Assembly: GCA_002503215.1 (NCBI GenBank)
Contig: DARG01000020.1
Location: forward strand, 1-64,000
Length of the DNA: 64,000 bases
Origin: Candidatus Parvarchaeota archaeon UBA446
GTDB taxonomy: Archaea > Nanobdellota > Nanobdellia > Parvarchaeales > Parvarchaeaceae
Reading direction: 5' to 3'
In this document: piece after piece, positions 17,020 to 29,000 of the stretch
Layout: every line of letters starts with the position of its first letter
Numbering within the stretch: the stretch's first letter is position 1
Notes under the pieces: model-generated
Seen by the model: only the letters and a program-made list of their open reading frames with translations
Database searches by the model: none
Told to the model about the DNA's origin: nothing
Made by a program: the position numbers and the translations under genes

Positions 17020-20000
17020 TCACAGCCTATCCCAATTACATGATAATGTGTAATATACATAAACGTTCTGTCCTGGAGAAATACTCCCTGAAGGCGAATC
17101 CGCAGTCCACACATCATACATAGCTCCATAATCACAACTACCATCTCCACCATCTATAGGACTGTTTACAGACCAGGATAAAGATATACCAGGATTAGAT
17201 AAACCAGTATAGGTAAGCTTTAAGCCACTTTGACCATTTGGAAGTGTTACTCTTTTACTAGGTGCCCAATTCTTAGTTTTAGAAATTCCATTATAAATAA
17301 CATTTTCGTTTTCATTATTGTTACCTGAAGGTTCTGGAGATTGAGTCCATATATAAAAGTTAGTTGTACATGACCAAGGATTAAATGTATAAGAACCGCC
17401 CGCGATACCTGTAGTTGATGATATGCTGTTTGTACTGCAGTCATATCCTGGTATAGAAGCGGTTGCAGTGTATGAACCTGAATTTGTAGTTATTGATATA
17501 GGGCTTGTTGTACTACCATAATTAGTTTTTCCATCGTAGCTAACTTCCCAATTAAGATTAGACCCACCGCTTTGATAAAAAGTAGTTGTACAACTCCACG
17601 ATGAAAATGTATATGAACCACCTGTATCAACCTTTGCGCTTGCGGAACAAGATAATCCGCTGATAGATGCACTTGCAGTGAAAGAGCCAGCTTTGCTAGT
17701 AATAGAAATGGGTGATCCTGTACGTGCACTTCCACTTTGCCCGGCATATGTAACGGACCAAGTATACCCTGATGGTAGACCGCTTTCCTTAAAAGTAGTT
17801 ATGCAAGAGCTACTTGGTGAAAAAGTTACAGTTAATGATTCCCCTGCCGGCAAAGAGCCTGAAGATGAGGGACTTATAGGGTATGTTTCGGTACACCCAT
17901 TTGAAGAATTTGAAGGTGCGCTTATAGAATATGATAAAGATCCTGGACCAGTATTAAATTCTATAGTACTTAAACTGGATGTTTTTGATGTGCCGTTATA
18001 TGTAACTTCCCAGTTATAACCAGATGGCAGGCCGCTTTCCTTAAAAGTAGTTATACATGTGTCGGACTCTAAAGAATAAACCACACTTTGGTTTTCCCCT
18101 TCAATTAAATCCCCTGAAGAAGGATCTGGAACATAAGTATCAGTGCATGCTGCTGCCTTGGTTTTTATACTACCTATATTATAACTATAACGCTGAATAT
18201 AAGCTACATTTGTTGTGGATGTAAATTCGATATTGCTCGATGAAGAAGCCGATTCATTTACTCCATTATAATTTACCCACCAGTTTTGTCCCGATGGTAA
18301 GCCCGATTCCTTGAAATATGTATAACAAGTGGTAGAAGCCAAGAACTGTATATATGTAGTTGTTCCAGTTATTTCTTTTCCACTGTTAGGTGAAGGTGTA
18401 TATTTGGTATAACAATCTGGATATGTTGAATAGTTATACAACGTAGATACTTTAAATGAATGTGATCCTGTTGAATAGAAGTATATTACGTCTGTTTTAG
18501 AGCTTAAGTTAATACCATTAAATTCCATATTCCATTTGTATCCATTTGGAAGCCCTCTCTCTATAAATGTAGTCTTATTCGGCTGTTGAAGTGTCAATAC
18601 TGAACCTGTAGATGCATTTATCTGATAAACAGGAGTAGGAACAACTTGGTAACTCTTAGGAGCAACTAAAAGCGAATAGCTTATGTTCCAAACCGTCGGT
18701 AAATTATAAGCAAGATAATATTGAGATGCTATTGTGTAAGTCTGATTGCCTGGAGTCTGGTATAAACAGTTTACTATATAGCCATAAAGCTTATTGTTAA
18801 CGGTGTCGCATTGCTGATCCGAGGTTATATTAAAACTCCATTTACCTCCTTTATAAGTGGATGTAAATACTTTTTGATCACCATTGGAGCAAGCCGTATT
18901 AAGATCAGCTGCGTTTCCTACACTATCAAATACAGTTACCGATGGCTGTGCTTCGTTCGTAGAATTTCCAACGCTGTAAAACTGTATAGAATGCAACCCT
19001 TCATTAAGTGTTCCCAAAGAAAGGAAAACTCCTTCTTTATAACTAGAAGGTAAAGTTTTACCGGAACAAAGTTCGCCTTCTCCTAATGTAAAAATAGCAT
19101 CGCCGCTTTCATTGTACGGTGGAGCGCAGTTGCCTGATGTTCCTCCCGTAAATATGCTTAACGCATAATCAAGAATGCTCCCATTTACGAAGCCAGGTAT
19201 ACCACTTACACCAAAACTTGGATTCTGAAGCATTAATATATTAAGCATGTCAAACGAATAAGCTGCCGATATTGATAAAGCCTTACTAGGCAAGTTAGAT
19301 TCTAAAAATGATGAAGGCAATAAATTAGTAAATATGTTGTTTGCTCCTTCAATCTGTGATTCGGAAAGACTTGTGAAATAAGCGTCTTTTACAGAATTTT
19401 GCTGCTTACTGTTTGGTATTGAAATATTCAATTTGTAGCTACCACCAAGTACACCCATTCCCACTCCATAATTACTAGAGTTTGAATATTGCAGCGCGTA
19501 ATTTGAATTTGTTGAAGCCTTCGCAGGCGAATGATATGCTATGCAATTATCTTGTACAGTGGGAGATAAGTAGCCTGATTTACTGAACGGATTACAAGCT
19601 ATTGCTGTTCCCCCATTATTGTTCCCATTAACGGTTACTTTATCAAGCGAATTGTTTATGAGAGTTATATTTTTGGAATAACAACTATTACTTGTAGGGT
19701 TATTAAATATTGAAGAAGGTAAAGAAGTTTTTCCGCTGCATGAAACTATAGTACCACTATATCCTGAACTACAAGAATAAGTGTACTGGAAAGTTTTGGT
19801 AGAAGCATCTGTCTTAAGTGTTATATTAGGATTTTCTACACTAAACGAGTCTCTGCCAGCCTCACACCCTCCAACTTCTGCTATGCCTGCTGGATTTGTA
19901 GTTGTTACCGGGTTTACTGTTCCAGCTGTCGAATAAGGTTTCCAATTCCAACCATTTATAACATTACTGTTTATTGTATTAGTCTCATTTCCACATTCAA

Positions 20001-23000
20001 ATAAGGACGGATTTACTAAGCCAGTTTTTTCTGACTGAGAGCTATTTATATTTAGATTACTAATTTTATTTTGGGAAACTGTAGTTATTTTAAAAGTACT
20101 TGTTGATACTAAAGAACACTCTGCCGTTATGTTATAAGCCGTGGAATTTACTTGTTTATAAGAAACGCTGGCAGAGCATATACCTGAATTTGCATTGTTA
20201 GGATAGTTGCATGATGTTGATAATAGCTTAGTGCTGTTGCTGGCACTTACACTGCAGTCAAAAGATACACTAAAGGCAGTGGTTGGAGCATTGGTTTGAT
20301 TTAATACGATTGTTGATACCGAAACTTTAGAAGATTTATCTGATTTTGAAGAAACATGATAATTCAATGCACCATCTGTTGGAGCACATGCATAATTTGT
20401 ACCTTTCAAATCTCCTATAAAGCAGCCTCCCCCGTATAAATCTCCATTTGAAGGCAGCGCCTCCAAACTATTATACGAACCATTCTCTGGAACTGTATTT
20501 ACCGGTTCCGTACATGCACTGTAGCTAAGTACTGTTTCATTTGGAGCGCAGCTATCTATAAAAACGCTCCCGCTTGGACTATAAAGCATTTCAAGTCCGC
20601 TTGAATTTGCTGAATTACTTATAAGGTTGTTTTCCGAACTTGATCCATCATATGTGGATTTTGTACCATTAATATAAAATTCTGGATCATTTAAGGTAAT
20701 AAGACTTGTCGGTTTAATACAAGAATCATAGATAGTTCCGACTCCATTCGTATAATTACCGGGTTGATATGCAAAACCTAAACCTAATGATTTGCCTTTT
20801 GATCTATTAGAGTTGTTTAGAGCGCTTAAAGAAAGTTGTGGGGTAAATGATGGCATGCTCCCATCTATACAGTAAAGTTTCTCTGGTGTTTCTATATTGC
20901 TACTAGTTATATTTGAACCTTTTACTTGGCTTGTACTTAAAGTAGATGCATTACCTCCTATAAGTGTATAATTTAAACAGCTCTGTAAAAGATTTACTCC
21001 GGTTATATTATAATAAACAGGTACTGATTTACTTACTGTAACACTGTTATAACCAGAATATCCTACATCTATCGAAGGTGGAACATAAAAGACACTACCA
21101 TTACTATCTTTAACATAAGAAAAGTTAGATATCATCTGATTTTGAACTTTGAATGTTATAGGAGAACCTGAAGCCTGGATATTATCAGTTATGACTTTGG
21201 AACCGCGATAAAAACAATATTCACTATTTATTGATTGAGAAGGAGTTATAGTCTGATATATTTTATTATTTTCGTAATTTACACTTCCAAAACCATTTTC
21301 TGGTATATTTACAGTTTGCGAAGAAGAATATTGCACAGTGAAGCAGTCTTCTATGGGCCCTTGCAGTGTCTGTGAGATTGTAGCGGATGATGTAGAAACA
21401 TTATTAAAAAGTAAATTACCTAATGTATTTCCAGATGAAGAGAAGGAATCTATACATGGTCCAAAACCAGATTGACAATTACTTACAAGATCTCCACTTA
21501 AATTGCTGTAAGAGAACTGAACGTTATACTGCGAGGAGTTATAACTTAACCAATTATTAGGATATATAATTGAAGGAGAACTAATCTCTAAAGCTGAATA
21601 AGTATTACCGCTTGAACCTATAAAAACATAATTACAGTAATTTGAACTAGTTGAAACCAATTGGTATGGAATTTCGGCGTAAGGGTATGGGCTCTGTGAA
21701 GTTAAAATCATATTATTACAACCTCCAAAGTTATTTGATAAATCAAATTGTATTGGAACTTTGACAGCCCCAGTATTGGCCACCGATATATTGTATTCTC
21801 CTATAGGTGAGGTAGTCGCAACTGAAGGACTTGAATACATAAGACTTGGACTGGTTTTATTATAATTCTTTGGAGAGATAACGGCTGATTCTAGAAGGTC
21901 GGTACCGTTCTCATTATAATCAAAAGTTATAAGAGAGTATGATAAATTAGTACATCCCTTATTATATCTAAGTATCCCATTATATATGTTTTCTGATGAA
22001 GTAGTAGTACAAGCATTATTGCTAAGCCCTGAATCTATATTCGCATTTTGTGCGTTCACTGGAATGCCATTTATGCTTATATTTAATGCGCCTGGAACAG
22101 AAGTGGATATATTAGATATTGCCAGTCCTGACTGTATATCTCCACTGCCGAGATAAACATTATTTGAGTTGTTTATAAACACTGCCCTTATGTAAGTAAA
22201 ATCACTCGTTAGATTACACATTATAGTTCCGTTTGGTAGGTAATATAACCCTGTTCCCTTCTTTGAAACGCCCAAGTCACCAGTATTGTTATAATTATTT
22301 ATTATGTTACAATTAAATGGAGTACCGTTTAAATTATATAAGTATAAATCGGAATTGTAAAGTTGCTTAGTCAATGGTACTGGAGAAAAAGAAAGTGTGA
22401 CTCCGTTACTTATAGAGGTATTAACAGGTATAGTTATATAGAATAATCCGTTTCTGGACTTTGAAAGCGTTTCATTTGCTCCCATCAAAACTGTATCATC
22501 TGCGCTTTCATTTGATATATTCAAATTAGAGTTATTATATATATTAACTATGAAAGGTCCTTTATTTGACGATATATTTAGATACGAATTATTAACAACC
22601 GCATCAGCCAAACAGCCCGAGTAAGCATATGAGTATGTTGAATTTATGTTTGTAACATTCTTAATGGAGCACTGAGTAATCCCGCTTCTAACGACGGAAA
22701 AACTAAACGATTTATTTGTAAATCCTGAAGAATTTTCAAAAACATCTTGTGCCACTATCCTAAGAATAGAAGGATCGCTTACAATTGAATTTGCTACAAG
22801 ATTAAATAGTAGCGAACTTTTAGGAATTGTTGCTTGAACCCCTGATACAGTTGAGTTTAATGTATTGTAAAGTGAAGAAAAGTTTGAAAATATACTGCTT
22901 TCGCTGCCTTTACCCACATAATCAAAAACATTGTATAAAAACTCATTGGCTGTTGTATTAAGTGTTGGTGTTTCTAGCTGAAAAGAAGTCAAAGAAGGGC

Positions 23001-26000
23001 TGTAAACGGGTAAATTATTATAGTTAAGAGCCACTTGATCTGAATAAGGCATGAAAATTATGCCAGTCCACCCATTTATAAGGACTTGACTGGCTTGTTT
23101 TTGTTCGCCCGAGTAGATACTATTGGATAAAGCATAGTTTAGATTAGATGGAGACACTATCTGCTTTGACCAGAATACACCAAAATCCTGCACATTATCT
23201 GGTGATACGAAACAAGAAATGGATGAACCTTTTAATTGATTTAAATTGAGCTGATACGTTCCGCTGCCATTAAAAACAGACACTGAAGGATTAACGGTAA
23301 CGTTAAGTGCATTAGACGTAGAATTTGTAGGTGAAATTGATAAAGATAAATTGTCACTATATATTCCGACTCCTTTCATTGGAGATTTAGACATGTTAAA
23401 ATTGTAACTTACTATGTACTGCCATATCGGAGAAGGGGAACCACTGGTGCTGGAAAATATCTCATTGTTGTGTGTCTGTGATGCATTAGTGTTAGATGAT
23501 GAAACCAATGGATTGACAGAAGTTACGCCATTTAAAAGAGAATTAGAGGGAAATGACTGATTATTCCATGTTGTATTAAATGTGTTACCAAAGAAAACGC
23601 TTAGATTATACTTGCCTGAAACCAGTGCCTCAAATAAAGCCATAGGAACTTGTATAGTAAAAGTCGCTGTTCCATTTGGCTGTATTGCGGGAACTTGCGA
23701 ACTACCCGATGAAGATTGAGAAAGAACAATATTTGAAGTTCTTATAACGTTATTAGACAAGCCATTTATGGGTTTGTAGATAAACATGCCTAAGAGTGAA
23801 TTATTAAATGGACCATTAATATAGCCATCGCCCGAAGAAAATAATGATTCCAACGGTATAGGATTTAAAGGATGCCCGCTGTCAAAAACGTACATATTTG
23901 TATCAAAATTATTATTATAATTTACTTCTATAACTCCAGTTGTAGTTTTCATTTGTGATAAAAAGTCCTCGTAAAGACTATATGTCTGGCTTATGCTATT
24001 CTGAGAATTATAGAATATGTTGCTTAAGTTGTTATTACCATAAAGTGCTATTAAATATGGATTATTTATTATGGCGTTACCAACGTTCTTAACCGTTATT
24101 ACTAAATTTACAGATGACGTATTACTGTTAAATTCGGGACAGTTTGTAGTAATATTATTAAAGAACATTGTGGAGTTTGCAAGAGGATCAGAAGGGTTCT
24201 TCTGACCCTGAAAAGACCCACAGTAATCTCCTGCATTATTAGCAACGAATACCGAACTTATCCATGCATCTGTTACATTATTTGCATGAATACCTGACGA
24301 AGTACATGCAATACCTCTGGCAAAGATGCCATCCTCAAAATTAAGAGATTGACTTGAACTCGGGCTAAAGCAATTTGTATTATTGAAGAAAGCATTACAT
24401 TCTCCTATCGCAGAAGTATAATTTTCTGCGGTTGTAGGAGGTATTATTCTACTGTAACTTGGGGAAGTGTAAACTCCATCTGCAGTATTGAAACTTTCGC
24501 CATAGAAACAAAAACTATCTAAAGCCGTTAATGTGAAATTATTTTGCTCTGAGGAACTGGAATAGCCCGGTGAAAACGTTGCATTGTAAAGTTCATTGTT
24601 TTTAATATTATTTGAAAGCCAAAGTCTTTGATAGGTAATATTGTTTACTGTAGAATGATTTTCTAGTGTACAGCTTGTAAGTATATTATTTGAAGATGAA
24701 TTCCATGCACATATCGGGAATATTCCATCCGTTCTGAAACTTTCATATACTCCATTATCATAGTTAGGATAGTAAACTGCTTCCAAGTCTGGATCTGTGA
24801 AAGTGTCTGCACTATCTGCTGTTGATACTGCCTGTGTATAACCTATACATGCTCCATGTGGACCTACCCTACTACATACTTCGGAACTAGTACTTACAGC
24901 AGCTATAGAAGATATCGCAGTATTCGATACATATATTGAAACTTTTGAAGAATTGCCTCCCACAAAATAATCCATTGTTAAAGGAGTTAGAAACTCACCT
25001 GTAACGTTTATGTATTGCATAGCTCCTTTATTTCCTTTAGGGAACTGTGCGTAATCTTCCGTTGGCATCGTATAATTAAAAGCTGGATTAATTGATTGGA
25101 CCTGATAAGCTAGCAAAGAATCAAATGAACCACTCCAAGGCAAGTTTCCCAATGATAGGAGATATCCAAGAGAATAATAAGCACCAAAACTGTTTTCATC
25201 TTTGGAAGAAAGATATACTGAGGGAGTAAATCCGCTTAAAGTGGAAATGTTATAAATGTTACCAACGAAACCGGGGTAAGTTATATAATTGTTTATAAAT
25301 GTAGAACCACACGAAATTGCGGGTATTATAAGTGTACTTTCAGGTATACTTCCGCTAATTGATTTATTGCCTGTAAATGAATGATTCACAGCATACAAAT
25401 ACTGCTGTCCACTCTTTGAATATATACTAGAATATGCATGTATTGATTTGCTACTCCAATTTATAAAATTTTGATACTTAAAGCCGTTTGATTGCAACTG
25501 ATATATGTTCTGAGATGAAGAATTACTTGTAGCAGAATAAAGATTGGAGTAATTAGAGTAATCTGCGCCGGGAAATTTGAAGTCTTCCTGTGGATAGCCA
25601 ATATAACCTACAACATTATTAAAGTTTGCTGTTTCTGGCCCGCCTCCACATGAGAAAAGCGTAAAAAGAGAAAGACACAAGTGCGGGGCAGTTATCTCAC
25701 TTATAGCTGTACAAGAATAAGATGAACTTGAATAAGAAACATTTCCCGGATAGAATTTTTCATTATAGAAAATATTGCTGTTATACTTTGAATTCGATGT
25801 AGAGTTAACATATTCATTTGTTGTTATCAAACTTGACGTAGAAGAAATTCCTGCGGATCTTATAAATGGAGAGGATGTGTTTATAGATGAAAAATCTGCA
25901 GAAGTACTATTCTGTCCAATATAGGTATAAGAACTATTCTCCGAAATAGTATGTATCAGAAGAATTTTGTCAGCTATTAAAAAAGATAATATAAATATTA

Positions 26001-26055
26001 CAACTAGCAAAACCGCTTCTGTTTTCATCTCTTTCTTTTGTTTCTTTACTTCCAT
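17020..26055 (-). CDS. giant 3011-residue surface protein with C-terminal ESGLPSG-type repeats
   Basis: An N-terminal basic stretch (KKQKKEMK) and one membrane helix (about 13-33) anchor a very large external chain. It is dominated by Ser, Asn, Thr, Tyr and Gly, with over a hundred apparent N-x-S/T sequons and many cysteines, for example CLSLFTLFSC near 125. No catalytic domain is evident. About residues 2485-2900 hold six related modules of 72-92 residues, each starting with a TxFxESGLPSGxxWxVxYNG-type strand pair. That motif is common in surface proteins of Thermoplasmatales and other archaea and is probably a beta-sandwich stalk. The chain ends without a second membrane helix. It sits one base from the upstream pilin-like gene. 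Likely role is cell contact, adhesion or a surface filament; this is inference. Confidence 0.85.
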   Translation of the reverse strand: MEVKKQKKEMKTEAVLLVVIFILSFLIADKILLIHTISENSSYTYIGQNSTSADFSSINTSSPFIRSAGISSTSSLITTNEYVNSTSNSKYNSNIFYNEKFYPGNVSYSSSSYSCTAISEITAPHLCLSLFTLFSCGGGPETANFNNVVGYIGYPQEDFKFPGADYSNYSNLYSATSNSSSQNIYQLQSNGFKYQNFINWSSKSIHAYSSIYSKSGQQYLYAVNHSFTGNKSISGSIPESTLIIPAISCGSTFINNYITYPGFVGNIYNISTLSGFTPSVYLSSKDENSFGAYYSLGYLLSLGNLPWSGSFDSLLAYQVQSINPAFNYTMPTEDYAQFPKGNKGAMQYINVTGEFLTPLTMDYFVGGNSSKVSIYVSNTAISSIAAVSTSSEVCSRVGPHGACIGYTQAVSTADSADTFTDPDLEAVYYPNYDNGVYESFRTDGIFPICAWNSSSNNILTSCTLENHSTVNNITYQRLWLSNNIKNNELYNATFSPGYSSSSEQNNFTLTALDSFCFYGESFNTADGVYTSPSYSRIIPPTTAENYTSAIGECNAFFNNTNCFSPSSSQSLNFEDGIFARGIACTSSGIHANNVTDAWISSVFVANNAGDYCGSFQGQKNPSDPLANSTMFFNNITTNCPEFNSNTSSVNLVITVKNVGNAIINNPYLIALYGNNNLSNIFYNSQNSISQTYSLYEDFLSQMKTTTGVIEVNYNNNFDTNMYVFDSGHPLNPIPLESLFSSGDGYINGPFNNSLLGMFIYKPINGLSNNVIRTSNIVLSQSSSGSSQVPAIQPNGTATFTIQVPMALFEALVSGKYNLSVFFGNTFNTTWNNQSFPSNSLLNGVTSVNPLVSSSNTNASQTHNNEIFSSTSGSPSPIWQYIVSYNFNMSKSPMKGVGIYSDNLSLSISPTNSTSNALNVTVNPSVSVFNGSGTYQLNLNQLKGSSISCFVSPDNVQDFGVFWSKQIVSPSNLNYALSNSIYSGEQKQASQVLINGWTGIIFMPYSDQVALNYNNLPVYSPSLTSFQLETPTLNTTANEFLYNVFDYVGKGSESSIFSNFSSLYNTLNSTVSGVQATIPKSSLLFNLVANSIVSDPSILRIVAQDVFENSSGFTNKSFSFSVVRSGITQCSIKNVTNINSTYSYAYSGCLADAVVNNSYLNISSNKGPFIVNIYNNSNLNISNESADDTVLMGANETLSKSRNGLFYITIPVNTSISNGVTLSFSPVPLTKQLYNSDLYLYNLNGTPFNCNIINNYNNTGDLGVSKKGTGLYYLPNGTIMCNLTSDFTYIRAVFINNSNNVYLGSGDIQSGLAISNISTSVPGALNISINGIPVNAQNANIDSGLSNNACTTTSSENIYNGILRYNKGCTNLSYSLITFDYNENGTDLLESAVISPKNYNKTSPSLMYSSPSVATTSPIGEYNISVANTGAVKVPIQFDLSNNFGGCNNMILTSQSPYPYAEIPYQLVSTSSNYCNYVFIGSSGNTYSALEISSPSIIYPNNWLSYNSSQYNVQFSYSNLSGDLVSNCQSGFGPCIDSFSSSGNTLGNLLFNNVSTSSATISQTLQGPIEDCFTVQYSSSQTVNIPENGFGSVNYENNKIYQTITPSQSINSEYCFYRGSKVITDNIQASGSPITFKVQNQMISNFSYVKDSNGSVFYVPPSIDVGYSGYNSVTVSKSVPVYYNITGVNLLQSCLNYTLIGGNASTLSTSQVKGSNITSSNIETPEKLYCIDGSMPSFTPQLSLSALNNSNRSKGKSLGLGFAYQPGNYTNGVGTIYDSCIKPTSLITLNDPEFYINGTKSTYDGSSSENNLISNSANSSGLEMLYSPSGSVFIDSCAPNETVLSYSACTEPVNTVPENGSYNSLEALPSNGDLYGGGCFIGDLKGTNYACAPTDGALNYHVSSKSDKSSKVSVSTIVLNQTNAPTTAFSVSFDCSVSASNSTKLLSTSCNYPNNANSGICSASVSYKQVNSTAYNITAECSLVSTSTFKITTVSQNKISNLNINSSQSEKTGLVNPSLFECGNETNTINSNVINGWNWKPYSTAGTVNPVTTTNPAGIAEVGGCEAGRDSFSVENPNITLKTDASTKTFQYTYSCSSGYSGTIVSCSGKTSLPSSIFNNPTSNSCYSKNITLINNSLDKVTVNGNNNGGTAIACNPFSKSGYLSPTVQDNCIAYHSPAKASTNSNYALQYSNSSNYGVGMGVLGGSYKLNISIPNSKQQNSVKDAYFTSLSESQIEGANNIFTNLLPSSFLESNLPSKALSISAAYSFDMLNILMLQNPSFGVSGIPGFVNGSILDYALSIFTGGTSGNCAPPYNESGDAIFTLGEGELCSGKTLPSSYKEGVFLSLGTLNEGLHSIQFYSVGNSTNEAQPSVTVFDSVGNAADLNTACSNGDQKVFTSTYKGGKWSFNITSDQQCDTVNNKLYGYIVNCLYQTPGNQTYTIASQYYLAYNLPTVWNISYSLLVAPKSYQVVPTPVYQINASTGSVLTLQQPNKTTFIERGLPNGYKWNMEFNGINLSSKTDVIYFYSTGSHSFKVSTLYNYSTYPDCYTKYTPSPNSGKEITGTTTYIQFLASTTCYTYFKESGLPSGQNWWVNYNGVNESASSSSNIEFTSTTNVAYIQRYSYNIGSIKTKAAACTDTYVPDPSSGDLIEGENQSVVYSLESDTCITTFKESGLPSGYNWEVTYNGTSKTSSLSTIEFNTGPGSLSYSISAPSNSSNGCTETYPISPSSSGSLPAGESLTVTFSPSSSCITTFKESGLPSGYTWSVTYAGQSGSARTGSPISITSKAGSFTASASISGLSCSASAKVDTGGSYTFSSWSCTTTFYQSGGSNLNWEVSYDGKTNYGSTTSPISITTNSGSYTATASIPGYDCSTNSISSTTGIAGGSYTFNPWSCTTNFYIWTQSPEPSGNNNENENVIYNGISKTKNWAPSKRVTLPNGQSGLKLTYTGLSNPGISLSWSVNSPIDGGDGSCDYGAMYDVWTADSPSGSISPGQNVYVYYTLSCNWDRL
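17340..18590 (-). repeat. tandem coding repeats of the giant surface gene
   Basis: Six diverged modules start near 18590, 18335, 18060, 17810, 17595 and 17370, 215-275 bases apart. Two neighbouring copies share an identical 23-base run (17780-17802 and 18032-18054) encoding the ESG part of the motif. The upstream copies keep the ESGLPSG or ERGLPNG core; the last two have lost it but keep the Trp-Val-Tyr-Gly part. This shows module duplication followed by divergence towards the C terminus. Confidence 0.8.
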
Positions 26056-26056
26056 A

Positions 26057-29000
26057 TTAAGGCCATTTTGTAAAGGTTTGTTTTCCTATTATAGTAAGAT
26101 CTGGGTAAAGGGTACTGAAATCATTATATAGATTATTTACATTAAAACTTGGAGGGTATGCTGAGTAAGTTCCATTTAGCAGCGTCAACTCGAAAGGATT
26201 CTTGTTTATGCATGCAAATTCACCATAATATGAACTAAGCGTGGCATTGTATATATATGGAGGTATGGGTTCCTCATTTGTAAGATTAAGCCCCCCTACA
26301 GAGTAAAAAGCATTTAAATTGTGCTGATTGTTATTTGGATATAAAAAATTAAACGATTCTCCAGTTTGATTTATAGAGTAAAAGAATGGGAAAACGTTAG
26401 TTCCATTATTATATGAACTACTACCATTTGCGCCTACTCCATAAACTACATAAAGTTCACTTGGTACTTCTGCCGAAGTGTTTATCCAAATAATTCCTCC
26501 ATTGTTTAATGCTGTTTGATTCCACCAGTAAAACTGTTTAATGTTATTATTTTGATAAACTCCGAATATCTTTATGTATCCAGGTAATAAGTAGCCTATA
26601 TTGAAATTAGTATTTATATTAAGTTTAAGCTGGTAAGAATTTGTTAAGTTAATAGGATTAAGTATAAACTCATTAAAATAAGTATTATTGTCGGTTCTCA
26701 GTCCAAATGAGGAATTTAAAGCTGAATTCAGCTGTGAAGCTGAAACATATGGCAATTGATTTAGTATCGGAGTATAAGAAGATATATAATTGCTTACAAA
26801 AGCATAGCTTATAAGATCCGAGGAAGGTTCTGAAGTAGTGGCCAGCCCTAATAAATTTATATTGTTTGTTATTTCACTAGTATTTGAAAAGAATGAGCTT
26901 TCGAATTTTGAATTTAGATAAGAAGATAAATTACATCCAAGAGATGTACAAGCCCTATCTAAGCTTATTTGATTTGATGCACTTGGAGAAATAAAACTGT
27001 TTGAACCTCCTAATAAATCAACAGAATCCGTATCGACTGAATAATTGTATATTCCTATTGGATCATTTAAGGAATTAAATGAAGCGGATATTATATTCCC
27101 ATTAAGATTATTTTTACCTGAGAAAAATGCATCAATACCTGCATATGGGCCAGTGGCATTTACTCCTACAGTAAAACTAAAATTTTCCGGAAGATTTATA
27201 GTTCCATTATAAAGTGCAAACGTTTTGTTGTAAAATGACATTTTTGATGAATCCGCCCCTCCCCCATAAACGGAAACTAATTTATAATTATTGTTATTAG
27301 GAGAAGACGTGAAATTTTCATTATCTAAAACAAAGTAACTAGGACAAATATTGCTCTCGGTAAGCCAGTTCTTATAAGAAAAACTAGATACTTTATAATA
27401 TGGACAAAAATACTGACCATTTGCCTCACTCCTGCAATATTCTCCAGCTGGTGCAGAACTGCTTGAATTAAGATAACTCGCTACCTTTGAATTGGTAGTT
27501 TCCAAGCTTGCTATACACGTATTATTTAGAAAAGATTGTGCTATAACAGGTGCGCAATTTATATATGTTATATTATTAGTGACGAGAGCCTGCGTAAATC
27601 CAGAGTAACCAGTACTATATGGAGATTTTTGTATACCACATGCTTCTGTTGGTTTGAGATTAAGCGAGTTCTGATAACCAAATTCTAAAGATATAGGTAT
27701 TCCAAGCACTTCCTCAGAATAATTTCCTTTAACTGGAGAACTATTTACGGAATAGGTGTAATTTGATGTTACACTATAATTGCTTGCATTTGTACATGAA
27801 GATATCTCATTGGCGTTTACTGACAGATTTAACACATTTATGTTAAAATTTGTACCAGAAAGAAATGTCAGTTCTTGCGGCATCTGCTGCTGAAGAAGAG
27901 AAATTATATCTTGAGAGAGTGTTGATGAAAGAAGATTCCTGCAGTATGATAAATCCGAAGCGTTTTGTGCACAGTTGTATATATATGTTCCATAATAGGG
28001 TTCTTTCACTCTGGCCAATTTATTTAAAAGATAAGTTGTTCCCTGCGGGGAACCTAGCTGAAGTATAAGTGCCGAATACCAATCATATTTTGGCTTTCCA
28101 TTAACAGAAACTGTCTTCAGATTGACTGCATTTATAGCATTTGATATATAATTGTCTATTTCATATTGTGCAAAACCTTCAATATTTTCATTTCCTATTG
28201 GAAAACTCTCATTTACAAACGCTTCGCCAGCTTTAAGTAGCTCGCTAAGATAATTCTTACCGGTTATGGAATCTGATAAGGTCATACAATTTTGTAGATT
28301 ATACTGACCCTCATTATAATTTACGCAAACAGTAGGGGAGTATAAAGGAAAAACAGAATATGATATATAAAGATTTTGATTACTTGGAAAAAGAAGATTT
28401 TCATTGCCTGCATTCTGTATGCTGTTTAATATATATTTATAATAAATAAACTGGGGCTGTATATCAAACATTACATAATTTGCCGGTTTTATGGAGAATA
28501 TACCGCTAACATTTGAACTTATAGAAAAACTGTAGTTTGTGCCTTCATATACTGCATACGAATTATTTATCAATGTAGTATTCTTTATACCGTTAGCATT
28601 ATTATATGCCCAGATACTTTTTAAAGTGTAAAAATTCTTATTAGCCATGGGTGTAAGAGTAAAGCTGGTTACACCATTTACTGTATTTGAATATATTATA
28701 GCTGTATTTCCATTAGGAAAAGTAATCAAGGCATACTGACTTGAAGGTGAAAGGCCAGAATCTTTAAAAAATGCATTCGTAACAGTGGATAAATCTATTA
28801 CGCCCGACAAAGTATCCGAAGGGGGTAGAGAAGTAAACTCCAAACCTGACATATTAAAATTTACACCTATGGGCGCATTTGTCAATGTATAATTACATGA
28901 ATTCTTATATTGCTGACACACCGAAAACTCATTTGATGAAGAATTATAAAAAAACGTATAATTGTGAGTTAAAAACGGAGCTGAAAAATTCCCCGAAAAA

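Noticed and set aside
17678-18019. 113-codon rightward frame inside the giant surface gene
   Set aside because: It lies antisense to the ESGLPSG repeats and exists because of their codon pattern; it has no promoter or family match.
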